Positions 8,105 to 16,818 of a stretch of 64,000 nt of DNA are shown in pieces. Each line of letters begins with the position of its first letter. Within the stretch, counting starts at the first letter, position 1. This DNA is from Hominiventricola filiformis (GTDB lineage Bacteria > Bacillota > Clostridia > Lachnospirales > Lachnospiraceae), in the NCBI RefSeq assembly GCF_020686965.1, contig NZ_JAJEPS010000014.1, positions 1 through 64,000 of the forward strand. The letters run 5' to 3'. Made by a program: the position numbers and the translations under genes. The notes under the pieces are model-generated. The model saw only the letters and a program-made list of their open reading frames with translations, had not been told where the DNA came from and ran no database searches.

Positions 8105-9216
8105 ATACTGTCAGTTCCTTTGGTTTTTGTCATATATTCTTTCAGAAATTCATACATCTCGGTTTCCGTAGGCGGACAACCTTTCAGACTGTGGCAGAAT
8201 CCGGAGGTACAGCTTCCCACACCCAATTCCCCGGTCTTTCCGCGGTATCCCTGTCCAATACAGATCTTTTCATCAAACCCATCAAGCAGGCCTTCCTTAT
8301 CCAGCATGTCCAGGGCCGGAATCATATAAGCATAGCAGGCACTGCAGGATTCTACTTCCTCTGCCAGTTCCGACAACCGCATCACCCGGTTCTTATCCGC
8401 CTGCTGCATGGGATAAAGCGGCTCATTCAGTTCCCGGATCACTGCATTTTCCATATCCGCTGATCCCGCTTCCAGTTCTTCTGCCATACGAATATAAGGT
8501 ACATCCTGTACTTCATACCCGAGCATTCTGCACACATATGCATCCATAAGCACTGGGTCTGTGCCTGCCATCAGCCGATCCATCTGCACCGGATTTCCGC
8601 CATCCTCAAAACTCAGATCCCCACAGATACTGTCCACCAGAATAAAATCCTGATGAATGCCAAGGGCCAGATGAGCAATCGGTCTGTGCAGTCCCTCCGC
8701 ATGAAATCTTCGCTTCTCTTTATTAGGAAGCAGCCCTTTCATATTTTTCAGGGCACAGGTAATATGTGTCTGACAATGGCCTTTCATGACCGGAACATTG
8801 ATCATGAAATCTGTTTCCGTGGCGCAGCGACACAGATGCAGTTCCATTCCGCTGCAATTCTTTATTACTGCCGGTTCTTTCTGAGCATCGATGAGCTGCA
8901 CCCCATATTTTTCTGCCAGAGCAGTATAGCCGCAGACTTCAAAAGATTCCTCTGTCCGGTCACCAACCCAGGAGCCCTCCATAATCCGTAGATTTCGAAA
9001 TCCATGTTCCTGTAAGTACTGAATCAGGCCCTCTACCACTTCCGGATGGGTTGTTCCTCCATCTTCAGCCGGGACAGGAGCTACCAAATTAGGCTTGATC
9101 CCGATGACTTTCTCCCTGTCTCCAATCATCTCTGCCAGATGTGCCTCTTCCAGAAGCTGTCTGGCAAGTGTGGTATAGTTTTTCCCGTAAATAACTAAAA
9201 TCTCATTTTGTTTCAT
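8101..9216 (-). CDS. DUF362-domain protein with C-terminal cysteine clusters
   Basis: This 371-residue protein fits DUF362: the N-terminal part has IGIKPNLVAPVPAEDGGTTHPEVV, and the middle has TDFMINVPVMKGHCQTHITCALKNMKG. The last third carries cysteines in CSAC, then single Cys in KICIG, GSCTSGFCHS and KGCPP, which suggests an Fe-S or redox role. Members are widespread in anaerobes and their biochemical function is mostly unknown. ATG 9216 has AGGAT upstream. It follows a strong terminator-like hairpin after fprA, so it may be transcribed partly by read-through. Confidence 0.83.
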   Translation of the reverse strand: MKQNEILVIYGKNYTTLARQLLEEAHLAEMIGDREKVIGIKPNLVAPVPAEDGGTTHPEVVEGLIQYLQEHGFRNLRIMEGSWVGDRTEESFEVCGYTALAEKYGVQLIDAQKEPAVIKNCSGMELHLCRCATETDFMINVPVMKGHCQTHITCALKNMKGLLPNKEKRRFHAEGLHRPIAHLALGIHQDFILVDSICGDLSFEDGGNPVQMDRLMAGTDPVLMDAYVCRMLGYEVQDVPYIRMAEELEAGSADMENAVIRELNEPLYPMQQADKNRVMRLSELAEEVESCSACYAYMIPALDMLDKEGLLDGFDEKICIGQGYRGKTGELGVGSCTSGFCHSLKGCPPTETEMYEFLKEYMTKTKGTDSI

Positions 9217-9225
9217 ATTTATCCT

Positions 9226-9261
9226 AAAAACTTTCCCCGGAGCGATTCTTCTCCGGGGAAA
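9226..9261 (-). terminator. Intrinsic terminator after fprA
   Basis: On the minus strand TTTCCCCGGAG and CTCCGGGGAAA form an 11-bp stem with an 8-base loop, followed by GTTTTT. It lies between the fprA stop and the DUF362 start. Confidence 0.82.
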
Positions 9262-9277
9262 TCCTGATCTTTACCGT

Positions 9278-10441
9278 TTATGCAAGCAGTGCATCTGCCA
9301 ACGCATTCAGTTCTTCCAAATTTTTCTCACTCATAGTGGACTTGATGGTCACAGTCGGCTCAACCAAAGTGATATTTTTCATTCCTTCCAGATATGCTTT
9401 CATCAGTTTTCCTGACATTGGTGCCCAGGAACCATTCTCCACAATGGCTGCCTTTCTGTTCTGGAAATTCTTGATTTTCAGATGATACAGGAAATCTTCC
9501 ATGCACGGGAAGAGCACTCCATCATAAGTCGGGCATGCCACAACCAGTTTGCTGTACTGATAAGCTTCCGCAATTGCCTCTGCCATATCATCTCTGGAAA
9601 GATCGAAGAACTTCACATTCTCTGCACCTTTCTCTTTCAGGATCTCTACAAATTTCAGCATGGCCCTCTTCGTATTTCCATGAATGGAAGCGCATGCAAT
9701 CACAATACCGTCTTCTTCCGGTTCATAGGAGGACCAGGTCAGATATTTTCCAATATAATATCCCAGATCTTCTTTGAGCACCGGTCCATGAAGCGGGCAA
9801 ATCATGGCAATATCAAGTGTTGCCGCTTTTTTCAGCAGATTCTGTACCTGTGCACCATATTTTCCTACAATATTAATAAAATATCTTCTTGCCTCATCTG
9901 TCCAGTCTTCTTCCACACTCAGTGCACCGAATTTTCCAAATCCGTCGGCAGAAAAAAGAATCTTCTCAGAAGCCTCATAAGTCACCATTACCTCTGGCCA
10001 ATGTACCATCGGTGCCATAAAAAATGTCAGTGTATGACTTCCAAGAGAAAGGGTATCACCTTCTTTGACAGTTATCGTACGGCCTGTCAGATCAAAATCA
10101 AAGAACTGCGGCATCATGCCAAATACTTTTGCATTGCTGACAATCTGCATCTGTGGATATTTCGTACAGATTTTCTGAATGCTTCCTGCGTGGTCCGGCT
10201 CCATATGCTGCACAACCAGGTAATCCGGCAGACGGCCTCCCAGTGCCTTTTCTACTTTTTCCAGCCATTCCTCTGTTCTTCTCGGATCTACGGTATCCAT
10301 AATCGCGATCTTTTCATCCAGAATCACATAGGAATTGTAGGAAACTCCGTTCGGCACATGATACTGACTTTCAAAAAGATCAATATCAAGGTCATCACAT
10401 CCTACATATAATACGCTATCTGTTACTTTTACATCACTCAT
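9278..10441 (-). CDS. fprA: FprA-family flavodiiron protein (A-type flavoprotein)
   Basis: This cytosolic enzyme of 387 residues reduces oxygen and/or nitric oxide to protect anaerobes. The N-terminal beta-lactamase-like diiron domain has the ligand motif HMEPDHAG at about 79-86, with later ligands in MVHWPE and CPLHGP. The C-terminal flavodoxin domain starts near residue 250 with IACASIHGNTKRA, which binds FMN. There is no rubredoxin domain at the end, so electrons must come from a separate partner. It ends in a good terminator and lies 34 bases after a HAD phosphatase. Confidence 0.94.
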   Translation of the reverse strand: MSDVKVTDSVLYVGCDDLDIDLFESQYHVPNGVSYNSYVILDEKIAIMDTVDPRRTEEWLEKVEKALGGRLPDYLVVQHMEPDHAGSIQKICTKYPQMQIVSNAKVFGMMPQFFDFDLTGRTITVKEGDTLSLGSHTLTFFMAPMVHWPEVMVTYEASEKILFSADGFGKFGALSVEEDWTDEARRYFINIVGKYGAQVQNLLKKAATLDIAMICPLHGPVLKEDLGYYIGKYLTWSSYEPEEDGIVIACASIHGNTKRAMLKFVEILKEKGAENVKFFDLSRDDMAEAIAEAYQYSKLVVACPTYDGVLFPCMEDFLYHLKIKNFQNRKAAIVENGSWAPMSGKLMKAYLEGMKNITLVEPTVTIKSTMSEKNLEELNALADALLA

Positions 10442-10475
10442 GATACATCCTCCATCTATATTGTCATTCTATGCA

Positions 10476-11276
10476 TTAATTATCAGTCTGTTGGCTGGTA
10501 ATGAATTGCCTCAGTGTTTCGGTAACACTTTTGCAGGTGCGGGCTGCATGTACTTTTACATCCGGTTTTGCATGATCCACTGCATAACTGTTAGGTGTCA
10601 GCTCCAACATGGAAATATCATTCTGATTGTCCCCGAATACCATCAGTTCCTCCGGCTTCAGCCCTTTTTCCTTCAGAACTGCCGATAATGCCAGTCCTTT
10701 TCCGGAATTTTTCTGAATCATATCAAGCCAGTCATTGCCGCCCCACACAAAATCTGCAAAATCTCCGTATTTTTCATCAAAGAAAGAACGGATACGATCT
10801 GCATGCTTCGGAAAATCATAGATATACATGGCGATTTTTACAATCTGATCGTCAATCTCCGAAAGATTCTGAAACATTTCTGTTTTATTTTTCAGCACAC
10901 GAACCAGCTGATTTTCATACCATTCTGTCCGCGGCTGAATATAGCATGCCTTCGCTCCGGAAAGACAGATATCCGTCTCCGGGAAGCTCATAATGTCCTC
11001 TGCAATCGCAATTGCCTTTTCCCGCGGCACTTCCAAAATATACTGCTGCCGCTCCCGTTCCATGGCAAGGGCGCCGTTCTCGCAGACAAATCCTATGCGG
11101 TCCGCATAATCAGAAAACAGTCTCCTGACATTGGCATACTGTCGTCCGGTAGCTACATAGAACTGATATCCCTGATCCAGAAGTTCAGAAAGCACTTCAA
11201 AAAATCCTGGTTCTATCTCCTGTGTTCCTTCTGGAATCAATGTTCCGTCCAGATCACTGGCAATCAGTTTAATCAT
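10476..11276 (-). CDS. Cof-type HAD-IIB phosphatase
   Basis: This 266-residue cytosolic sugar-phosphate-type phosphatase has motif I DLDGTLIPEG near the start, a C2-type cap in the middle (about residues 85-190) and motif IV FGDNQNDISMLEL at about 210. The start is taken as ATG 11276 because AAGGAG lies just upstream; this overlaps the 3' end of the small alarmone synthetase gene by eight bases. The TTG-like earlier start has no such site. Its substrate is not determinable here. Confidence 0.9.
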   Translation of the reverse strand: MIKLIASDLDGTLIPEGTQEIEPGFFEVLSELLDQGYQFYVATGRQYANVRRLFSDYADRIGFVCENGALAMERERQQYILEVPREKAIAIAEDIMSFPETDICLSGAKACYIQPRTEWYENQLVRVLKNKTEMFQNLSEIDDQIVKIAMYIYDFPKHADRIRSFFDEKYGDFADFVWGGNDWLDMIQKNSGKGLALSAVLKEKGLKPEELMVFGDNQNDISMLELTPNSYAVDHAKPDVKVHAARTCKSVTETLRQFITSQQTDN

Positions 11277-11979
11277 CAATTTCTCCTTCTTCAATCATGG
11301 TCCGGATCTCCTGCATGCGCTGATCCACACTGCTGATGATATCCGCACACTTTCTCAGTTCACCTACAATCATCTCCGGATTTTTGACATTTTTCTTGTA
11401 TTTTAATTTATGGTCCACACTGGCCCAGAAATCCATGGCAATCGTGCGGAACTGCACCTCTACACGCATGTTCTTCTTCTGGTCAGACAGGAAAATCGGG
11501 GTCTGGATAATCAGGTGCAGACTCCGGTATCCATTTTCCTTTGGATTCTTAATATAGTCTTTTACCTGCAGTACGGTCAGGTCATCCTGCGCTGACAACA
11601 TACTGGCTAGATAATAAATATCTTCCACAAATGAACAGATAACGCGGATACCCGCCACATCATTCAGCTTATCTTCGATGTTTTCCACAGAAAGTTCATA
11701 TCCACGACGGTGCATCTTCTCAATGATGCTGGTCGGTTCTTTTACTCTGCTCTTAATGGACTCAAACGGATTACGTTCATGGCGTAGGGAAAATTCATCA
11801 TTCAATACATTTAACTTCGTCTGAATCTCCCGAATGGCACAGCGATACTGCATAAGCAGCGTCTGAAAAGACTGTGCCTTCAGAAGTATGGACACCTGCT
11901 GCTCAGGCGTCATTTCCTTTAGTAACTCAATTCCTTTCTCTGCATCCAGTCTCGACATGGTTGTCACTTGATCTTCCAT
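11269..11979 (-). CDS. Small alarmone synthetase, RelQ/YjbM-like GTP pyrophosphokinase
   Basis: This single-domain (p)ppGpp synthetase of about 236 residues transfers pyrophosphate from ATP to GDP/GTP. Visible RelA/SpoT-synthetase motifs are VKEPTSIIEKMHRRG at about 80-94, NDVAGIRVICSF, PKENGYRSLHL and EVQFRTIAMDFWASVDHKL. There is no hydrolase domain, ACT or TGS domain, so it is a synthetase-only SAS. ATG 11979 with AGAGAGGG upstream is preferred over the earlier GTG 12003. It is translationally linked to the following HAD phosphatase. Confidence 0.9.
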   Translation of the reverse strand: MEDQVTTMSRLDAEKGIELLKEMTPEQQVSILLKAQSFQTLLMQYRCAIREIQTKLNVLNDEFSLRHERNPFESIKSRVKEPTSIIEKMHRRGYELSVENIEDKLNDVAGIRVICSFVEDIYYLASMLSAQDDLTVLQVKDYIKNPKENGYRSLHLIIQTPIFLSDQKKNMRVEVQFRTIAMDFWASVDHKLKYKKNVKNPEMIVGELRKCADIISSVDQRMQEIRTMIEEGEIDD

Positions 11980-12009
11980 TTTATTTACCCTCTCTTTATG
12001 CACGCTTCC

Positions 12010-12813
12010 CTACGTGCTCCCCAGTTTTCTGTATAGTTCTTCTCTCCGATCCTTCTTTACCGGAAACTCTTCTCTGTATTTTGTTATATTATTATCAATC
12101 TCAAGTAAAAAAATCGCTTCTTCCGGAATCTGCTCATTGCCTGGAACGTTTCTTCGTTTTGCCGGTACAGCAGTTCCATCCGGTGCATAGACGATGCTGT
12201 CGCCGGAATAGTACTGTCCGCCCATGCTGCCCGCACAGTTTACCCCTGCGATATATACCTGATTTTCAATGGCTCTGGCACGAAGCAGCGTATCCCAGTG
12301 TTCTCTTCGAGCTGACGGCCAGTTGGCAGGCACCACGATAAGTTCTGCGCTCTTCGACAGAATCTGAAATGGTTCCGGAAAGCGCAGATCATAACAGATC
12401 TGTACTCCGATCTGAAAATTCCGCAAAGAACATACCGGAAGTGTCCCACCGCCTTTGAAATGCAGGCTTTCCTCTCCATAGCTGAAAGGATGAAGCTTGG
12501 CATAATCAAGAAGTTCTCCATCAGCTGATATCATGGAATAATGATTCTCGCAAAACTCCCCTGTATCTTTCACCCAGCCAGTGCCGATAGCTGTATGATA
12601 AGCTTCTGCAAGTTTTCTCACCCGGCATACAGTCTCTTTTTCCCTTTCCTTTGTCTTCTCCGTATTCATGGAAAAGCCGGTCAGGCTCATTTCCGGAAGC
12701 AGTAAAAGATCAATCCTCGTTCCTGCCAAGTCTTCCAGACAGACTTTCAGTTTTTCCAGATTTGCATCTTTATTTTCCCAGTTGATTTTTAACTGTCCAA
12801 GCGCTATTCTCAT
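12010..12813 (-). CDS. Carbon-nitrogen hydrolase (nitrilase superfamily, omega-amidase-like)
   Basis: This 267-residue enzyme has the Glu-Lys-Cys triad of the nitrilase fold: LLLPEMSLTGF (Glu near 40), DYAKLHPF (Lys near 110) and GVQICYDLRFPE (Cys near 145). The size and motif wording resemble omega-amidases (YafV/Nit2 type), which hydrolyse alpha-ketoglutaramate-like amides; this assignment is tentative. ATG 12813 or GTG 12816 can be the start, both served by AGGAGG. It is the promoter-proximal gene of the long minus-strand run in the left part of the window. Confidence 0.88.
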   Translation of the reverse strand: MRIALGQLKINWENKDANLEKLKVCLEDLAGTRIDLLLLPEMSLTGFSMNTEKTKEREKETVCRVRKLAEAYHTAIGTGWVKDTGEFCENHYSMISADGELLDYAKLHPFSYGEESLHFKGGGTLPVCSLRNFQIGVQICYDLRFPEPFQILSKSAELIVVPANWPSARREHWDTLLRARAIENQVYIAGVNCAGSMGGQYYSGDSIVYAPDGTAVPAKRRNVPGNEQIPEEAIFLLEIDNNITKYREEFPVKKDRREELYRKLGST

Positions 12814-12871
12814 CACAGAATCGCCTCCTGACCTATTTTAACATGGAAAGTGCGATTTGTCGATTTCCGTT

Positions 12872-12900
12872 TTGCAACTATGTTCAGTTTATGGTATACT
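12872..12900 (+). promoter_or_regulatory. Sigma-A-type promoter for asnA
   Basis: TTGCAA, a 17-base spacer and TATACT precede the asnA ribosome binding site (GGAGG at about 12930) by 30 bases. Confidence 0.7.
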
Positions 12901-12939
12901 AGCAAAGATTGATATAACTACTAAATCGGAGGAAGTTTT

Positions 12940-13950
12940 ATGGAACATCTGTATATACCAGGAAACTATCAGTCTGAGTTGTCCCTCTATGACACCCAGA
13001 TTGCCATCAAAACGGTAAAAGATTTTTTTCAGCAGACGCTGGCTGAGCAGCTTTATCTGCTCCGTGTCTCCGCACCGCTGTTCGTTCGCCCGGAATCAGG
13101 ACTGAACGACAACTTAAACGGCGTGGAGCGCCCGGTATCCTTTGGCATCAAAGAGCAGAATGACCGTCCGGTCGAGATCGTTCACTCTCTTGCAAAATGG
13201 AAACGAAATGCGCTGAAACAGTACGGTTTCCACGTAGGCGAAGGCCTTTACACGGACATGAATGCCATCCGCCGCGATGAGATCACTGACAACGTGCATT
13301 CCATCTATGTAGATCAGTGGGACTGGGAGAAAATCATCTTGAAACAGGACAGAAATGTGGAATATTTAAAAGAAACTGTCCGTAAAATTTACAAGGCACT
13401 GAAAAAAACAGAAAAATACATGGCTATCAAGTATGACTATATTGAGGAGATTCTCCCGAAGGATATTTTCTTCATCACCACTCAGGAGCTTCTGGACCTG
13501 TATCCGGACTGCACCCCGAAGGAGCGCGAGGATCGGATTACCCGTGAAAAGGGCGCTGTCTTCCTGATGGAAATCGGAGACAAGCTGACCACCGGCGAAC
13601 CCCACGACGGCCGTGCACCGGACTATGATGACTGGCACTTAAACGGTGATATCCTGGTATGGTACCCGGTTCTGGGCCATGCTCTGGAGCTGTCCTCCAT
13701 GGGTATCCGCGTAGACGAGGATTCCCTGGCACGCCAGTTAAAGCTTGCTCACTGTGAGGAGCGCGCAGAGCTTCCGTTCCAGAAAGCCATTCTGGAAAAG
13801 CAGCTTCCCTACACCATCGGCGGCGGCATCGGTCAGTCCCGTATCTGTATGTTCTTCCTGCGGAAAGCACATATCGGCGAGGTACAGGTATCCGTATGGC
13901 CGGATGAGACCAGAGAAGAAGCTCTGAAGAACGGAGTCGTACTTTTATAA
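12940..13950 (+). CDS. asnA: Aspartate-ammonia ligase (asparagine synthetase A)
   Basis: This 336-residue class II-synthetase-like enzyme makes asparagine from aspartate, ammonia and ATP. Characteristic segments are RVSAPLFVRPESGLNDNLNG at about 43-62, SLAKWKRNAL, YTDMNAIRRDE and, near the C terminus, GGGIGQSRICMFFL. The length matches the family (about 330). The start follows GGAGG closely, with a strong promoter upstream. Codon use is noticeably more GC-rich than its neighbours, as is often seen for highly expressed biosynthetic genes. The GreA-family gene follows 34 bases later. Confidence 0.96.
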   Translation: MEHLYIPGNYQSELSLYDTQIAIKTVKDFFQQTLAEQLYLLRVSAPLFVRPESGLNDNLNGVERPVSFGIKEQNDRPVEIVHSLAKWKRNALKQYGFHVGEGLYTDMNAIRRDEITDNVHSIYVDQWDWEKIILKQDRNVEYLKETVRKIYKALKKTEKYMAIKYDYIEEILPKDIFFITTQELLDLYPDCTPKEREDRITREKGAVFLMEIGDKLTTGEPHDGRAPDYDDWHLNGDILVWYPVLGHALELSSMGIRVDEDSLARQLKLAHCEERAELPFQKAILEKQLPYTIGGGIGQSRICMFFLRKAHIGEVQVSVWPDETREEALKNGVVLL

Positions 13951-13984
13951 CATCTGCCATGCAGTTGAAAGAAGGTTTTTGTAT

Positions 13985-14488
13985 ATGAAAGAAAGAATGA
14001 CCCAGAAAGACAGAGAGAAAATTCAGGCGGAGATTGATCACCGGAAACTGGTGCTCCGTCCCCAGATTCTGGATTCTCTGAAAGAGGCTCGGGCCCAGGG
14101 TGATTTAAGCGAGAACTTCGAGTATTATGCTGCCAAGAGAGAAAACGGAGCCAACAACAGCCGTATCCGCTATCTGGAGCGGCTTTTGAAGAACTCCGAG
14201 ATCGTGGAAGACAATACCACATCCGATGAAGTCGGCCTCAATAAGACCGTTACCGTCTATATCGAAGAGGATGATGAATGCGAGACCTATAAGATCGTCA
14301 CCAGCATCCGTGGTAATTCCATGAAAAATCTGATCAGTATTGAATCTCCGCTGGGAAAGGCTCTTCTTCACCACCATGTGGGTGACAAAGTCATGATCCC
14401 GGTCAGCGCGGATTACAGCTACGAAGTCATGATCCGTGAAATCAAAGATACCAGTGATGAGGAAGATGACGGCATCCGGGCATTTTGA
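13985..14488 (+). CDS. GreA/GreB-family transcription elongation factor
   Basis: The protein (167 residues) has an N-terminal coiled coil with the acidic loop DLSENFEYYAAKREN, which in GreA enters the RNA polymerase secondary channel to stimulate transcript cleavage. A C-terminal FKBP-like domain with VGDKVMIPV follows. It ends in an acidic tail (DTSDEEDDG). The ATG at 13985 is preferred over TTG 13979, both with AAGG upstream. It is longer at the tail than standard GreA (about 157) and may be a paralogue rather than the sole GreA. It probably forms a two-gene unit with asnA. Confidence 0.88.
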   Translation: MKERMTQKDREKIQAEIDHRKLVLRPQILDSLKEARAQGDLSENFEYYAAKRENGANNSRIRYLERLLKNSEIVEDNTTSDEVGLNKTVTVYIEEDDECETYKIVTSIRGNSMKNLISIESPLGKALLHHHVGDKVMIPVSADYSYEVMIREIKDTSDEEDDGIRAF

Positions 14489-14520
14489 TGTCATAAACAT
14501 TCGCAAATGACAGAACAACA

Positions 14521-14579
14521 AAAGTGACAGATTGTGAATAAGAACCACAGACGTTCCATTCACAGCTTGTCACTTTTTT
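14521..14579 (+). terminator. Terminator after the GreA-family gene
   Basis: AAAGTGACA and TGTCACTTT, extended by TTGTGAAT/ATTCACAG pairing, form a long stem with a T6 tract on the plus side and an A-rich left flank. It closes the asnA-gre unit. Confidence 0.85.
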
Positions 14580-14589
14580 CTAACTGATT

Positions 14590-14960
14590 CCCTCAAAATA
14601 TCTATCTCATCAACGAAAATGTCCAGGGCCGTCACTTGAAGACATCAATGTCTACCAGGAAACAGCCGTTGGGCATATAGAAACGCCTCTCCCTGTTCTG
14701 CCCGCATTTCCTTGCATTCCCTGCAAACTCTTCTGATTTTTGTCTTCAAAATGAGAACATTGGACATATGAATCATCTACATGGCTCTGGCACCCACAAC
14801 AAGAAGAATTATTGGATGTGCGAAGTCATTCTGCAGCTATCTGCCCGACCGCCACAAATTGTGCCGCGGAAATGTCGAAAAACAGGCGAAAATACTGCTC
14901 CGTGCAAGTATATGTGGGTAGAAGCAAACAGAAAAATTGCATCTGCCCAGCCATAGCAAA
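14590..14960. other. Intergenic stretch with no recognised gene
   Basis: About 370 bases between the gre terminator and the nuclease-like gene. It holds only short frames without ribosome binding sites or recognisable protein features, and I see no RNA gene or repeat in it. It may be a decayed gene. Confidence 0.5.
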
Positions 14961-14966
14961 ATAAAC

Positions 14967-16226
14967 TCAGTGTCTTACTAACGAAAGCAGCGACTCTTCA
15001 ATCCGTTTCACTGACTCTGCTACAAATTTCTTTCTCACTTTTTCATCTGCCAACTGAATGGCTGCGTCATTCATAGCTTTAAAGTCCGGTACTTCCGAAC
15101 TTTCTTTGACTGAACCGGTGGGAAGATACCGCCAGACGGCCCACCAGGCGGACTGATCTGCTTTTGCAACTTTCAGGATCTGCTCCACGCAGTTTCTCGT
15201 CTCCTGATCATAGTCATCCACCTGATTTCCCAGTCCTTCTTTTGAACTGGATGCCGGATCGAATACACAGAATCCGGCAAACAATCGATTATCCACCTCA
15301 ATGCGAAGCCAGAGCTGATAGGTCCTGATCATGACCGCATCTTTTACAATGTAATTAATTCCCGGATAGGTGGTATATGCATGGTCATAAAAGGTATCCA
15401 CCTGTGTTTCATATCCATACCAGCCTATGTTCTGCTCCCGTTCCAGATGATATTTCTGCTCCAGCGGTTTCATCTGTGTCACAAACTCTTCCATCACTGA
15501 ACGCAATACCTGTTTTTTCGCCAGATTCAGAGAATCTGCGATCTGCATGGCCGCCCGCAGGGAATCTGCGGAACCGGCAATCTCCTGTGCTGTCATATCT
15601 GTCATATTCTCCCTGGTAATTCCTGTAATCGTTCGAATCGTATCAATAAATTGCGTAAGCAGGGGTTTCATCTCTTCCCTGCTCACATTTCGACACTGTT
15701 CCAGCCAGTGTATAATATGCTCCTTAAAGGAAATACAGATCAGATCTGCCTCCGGCACCCGCTCGGTTCCATCAGACAGGCTGTAAGCACTCGGCATGGT
15801 TCCAAACCTGGTCAAATAAATAACTTTTGTCTGCGGATCTTTGGCTCTGCTGAACCGATAGTAGTCCAGACACTGCGCCTTCTGCTCACCAGCCAGAATC
15901 TTTACTTCCACCGGAAGGAACTGCCCGGCAGTTTCTATGACCAGATCAATCCTGCGATCCTCGTCAATCAAATATTCTGCCGTCACCACTGCATGTTTTA
16001 CAACATCCGAATTCACCGCCTGCCAATGGAGTACTTCCTTCAAAAAGAGTTCCAGATATACGCTGCCCATTCCATGCTGTCCTCTGGGATTCAGAAGATC
16101 CTCCAGCACCCGGCAGATCAGCACTTCTTTCGTCTCAATTCCCAGTACCGAGAACAGGTTATAGGAAGTATTCTGCCTGCACGCAGCGGCAATCTTTTTC
16201 ACACGCACCAGTAATGTGTCGTCCAT
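14967..16226 (-). CDS. PD-(D/E)XK nuclease-family protein
   Basis: The N-terminal third has the core of a restriction-like fold: RRIDLVIETAGQFLPVEVKI at about residues 97-116, i.e. Asp followed by an ExK element, then AGEQKAQCLDYYRF. This is typical of PD-(D/E)XK_4-type proteins annotated as PD-(D/E)XK nuclease superfamily. The remainder (419 residues in all) is helical with no further motif I recognise. The start at ATG 16226 has AGAGGAAA upstream. No methyltransferase, toxin partner or phage gene is adjacent, so a defence role is only a possibility. Confidence 0.75.
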   Translation of the reverse strand: MDDTLLVRVKKIAAACRQNTSYNLFSVLGIETKEVLICRVLEDLLNPRGQHGMGSVYLELFLKEVLHWQAVNSDVVKHAVVTAEYLIDEDRRIDLVIETAGQFLPVEVKILAGEQKAQCLDYYRFSRAKDPQTKVIYLTRFGTMPSAYSLSDGTERVPEADLICISFKEHIIHWLEQCRNVSREEMKPLLTQFIDTIRTITGITRENMTDMTAQEIAGSADSLRAAMQIADSLNLAKKQVLRSVMEEFVTQMKPLEQKYHLEREQNIGWYGYETQVDTFYDHAYTTYPGINYIVKDAVMIRTYQLWLRIEVDNRLFAGFCVFDPASSSKEGLGNQVDDYDQETRNCVEQILKVAKADQSAWWAVWRYLPTGSVKESSEVPDFKAMNDAAIQLADEKVRKKFVAESVKRIEESLLSLVRH

Positions 16227-16236
16227 CGTTTTTCCT

Positions 16237-16719
16237 CTACACAGTAATATCCGCAAATTCTCCCTTGCAGGCTTTCTTCAAATCTTCCGGTTTTAATTCC
16301 AGCTGGCTTCCAATCCGTCCGCCACTGACAATGATCTTATCGAGATTTTCCGCCGCTGCCGCAATCCGGGTAACAAACTGCTTTTTCATGCCGATGGCGG
16401 TACATCCGCCACGGACGTAACCTGTAATACTGTTAATATCTTTCACATGCACCATGGCAAGGGATTTCTCACCTACTTCGCGTGCCGCTTTCTTCAAATC
16501 CAGCTCTGCTTCAATGGGCAGCACGAACACAAAATAATTTTTGCTGTTTCCTACGGTTACCAGCGTCTTATATACTTTCTCATGAGGCAGATGAAGCATA
16601 TCTGCCACCTGAATTCCATCTACAAATTCTTCACACTCATAGGTGTGTGCCTCATACGGAATTTTCATGCGGTCCAGCATCCGCATCGCATTGGTCTTTA
16701 CTTCTTTTGTCTTGGACAT
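16237..16719 (-). CDS. ybaK: YbaK/EbsC-family Cys-tRNA(Pro) deacylase
   Basis: This 160-residue trans-editing enzyme hydrolyses mischarged Cys-tRNA(Pro). The YbaK fold is visible in VYKTLVTVGNSKNYFVFVLP, the lysine-bearing segment LDLKKAAREVGEKSLAMV and the substrate-loop element GYVRGGCTAIGMKKQF. ATG 16719 is chosen because GGAGG lies nine bases upstream; the longer frame to 16782 has no site. It lies 11 bases before the nuclease-like gene, probably in the same transcript. Confidence 0.92.
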   Translation of the reverse strand: MSKTKEVKTNAMRMLDRMKIPYEAHTYECEEFVDGIQVADMLHLPHEKVYKTLVTVGNSKNYFVFVLPIEAELDLKKAAREVGEKSLAMVHVKDINSITGYVRGGCTAIGMKKQFVTRIAAAAENLDKIIVSGGRIGSQLELKPEDLKKACKGEFADITV

Positions 16720-16818
16720 GGTCCCATTCCTCCAGTCTTTTCTATCCCCCAGAGCATAGCACACATCCCTGAAAAAATCCATATCTTATATGGAAACCAG
16801 AAAGGAGGGTTCTTATCC

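Noticed and set aside
14768..14956. 62-residue frame in the gap before the nuclease-like gene
   Set aside because: No ribosome binding site, no recognisable features.
16447..16818. Long N-terminal extension of the SsuB-like ATPase
   Set aside because: Antisense to ybaK, no similarity to the family, and a good AGGAGG-TTG start exists at 16819.
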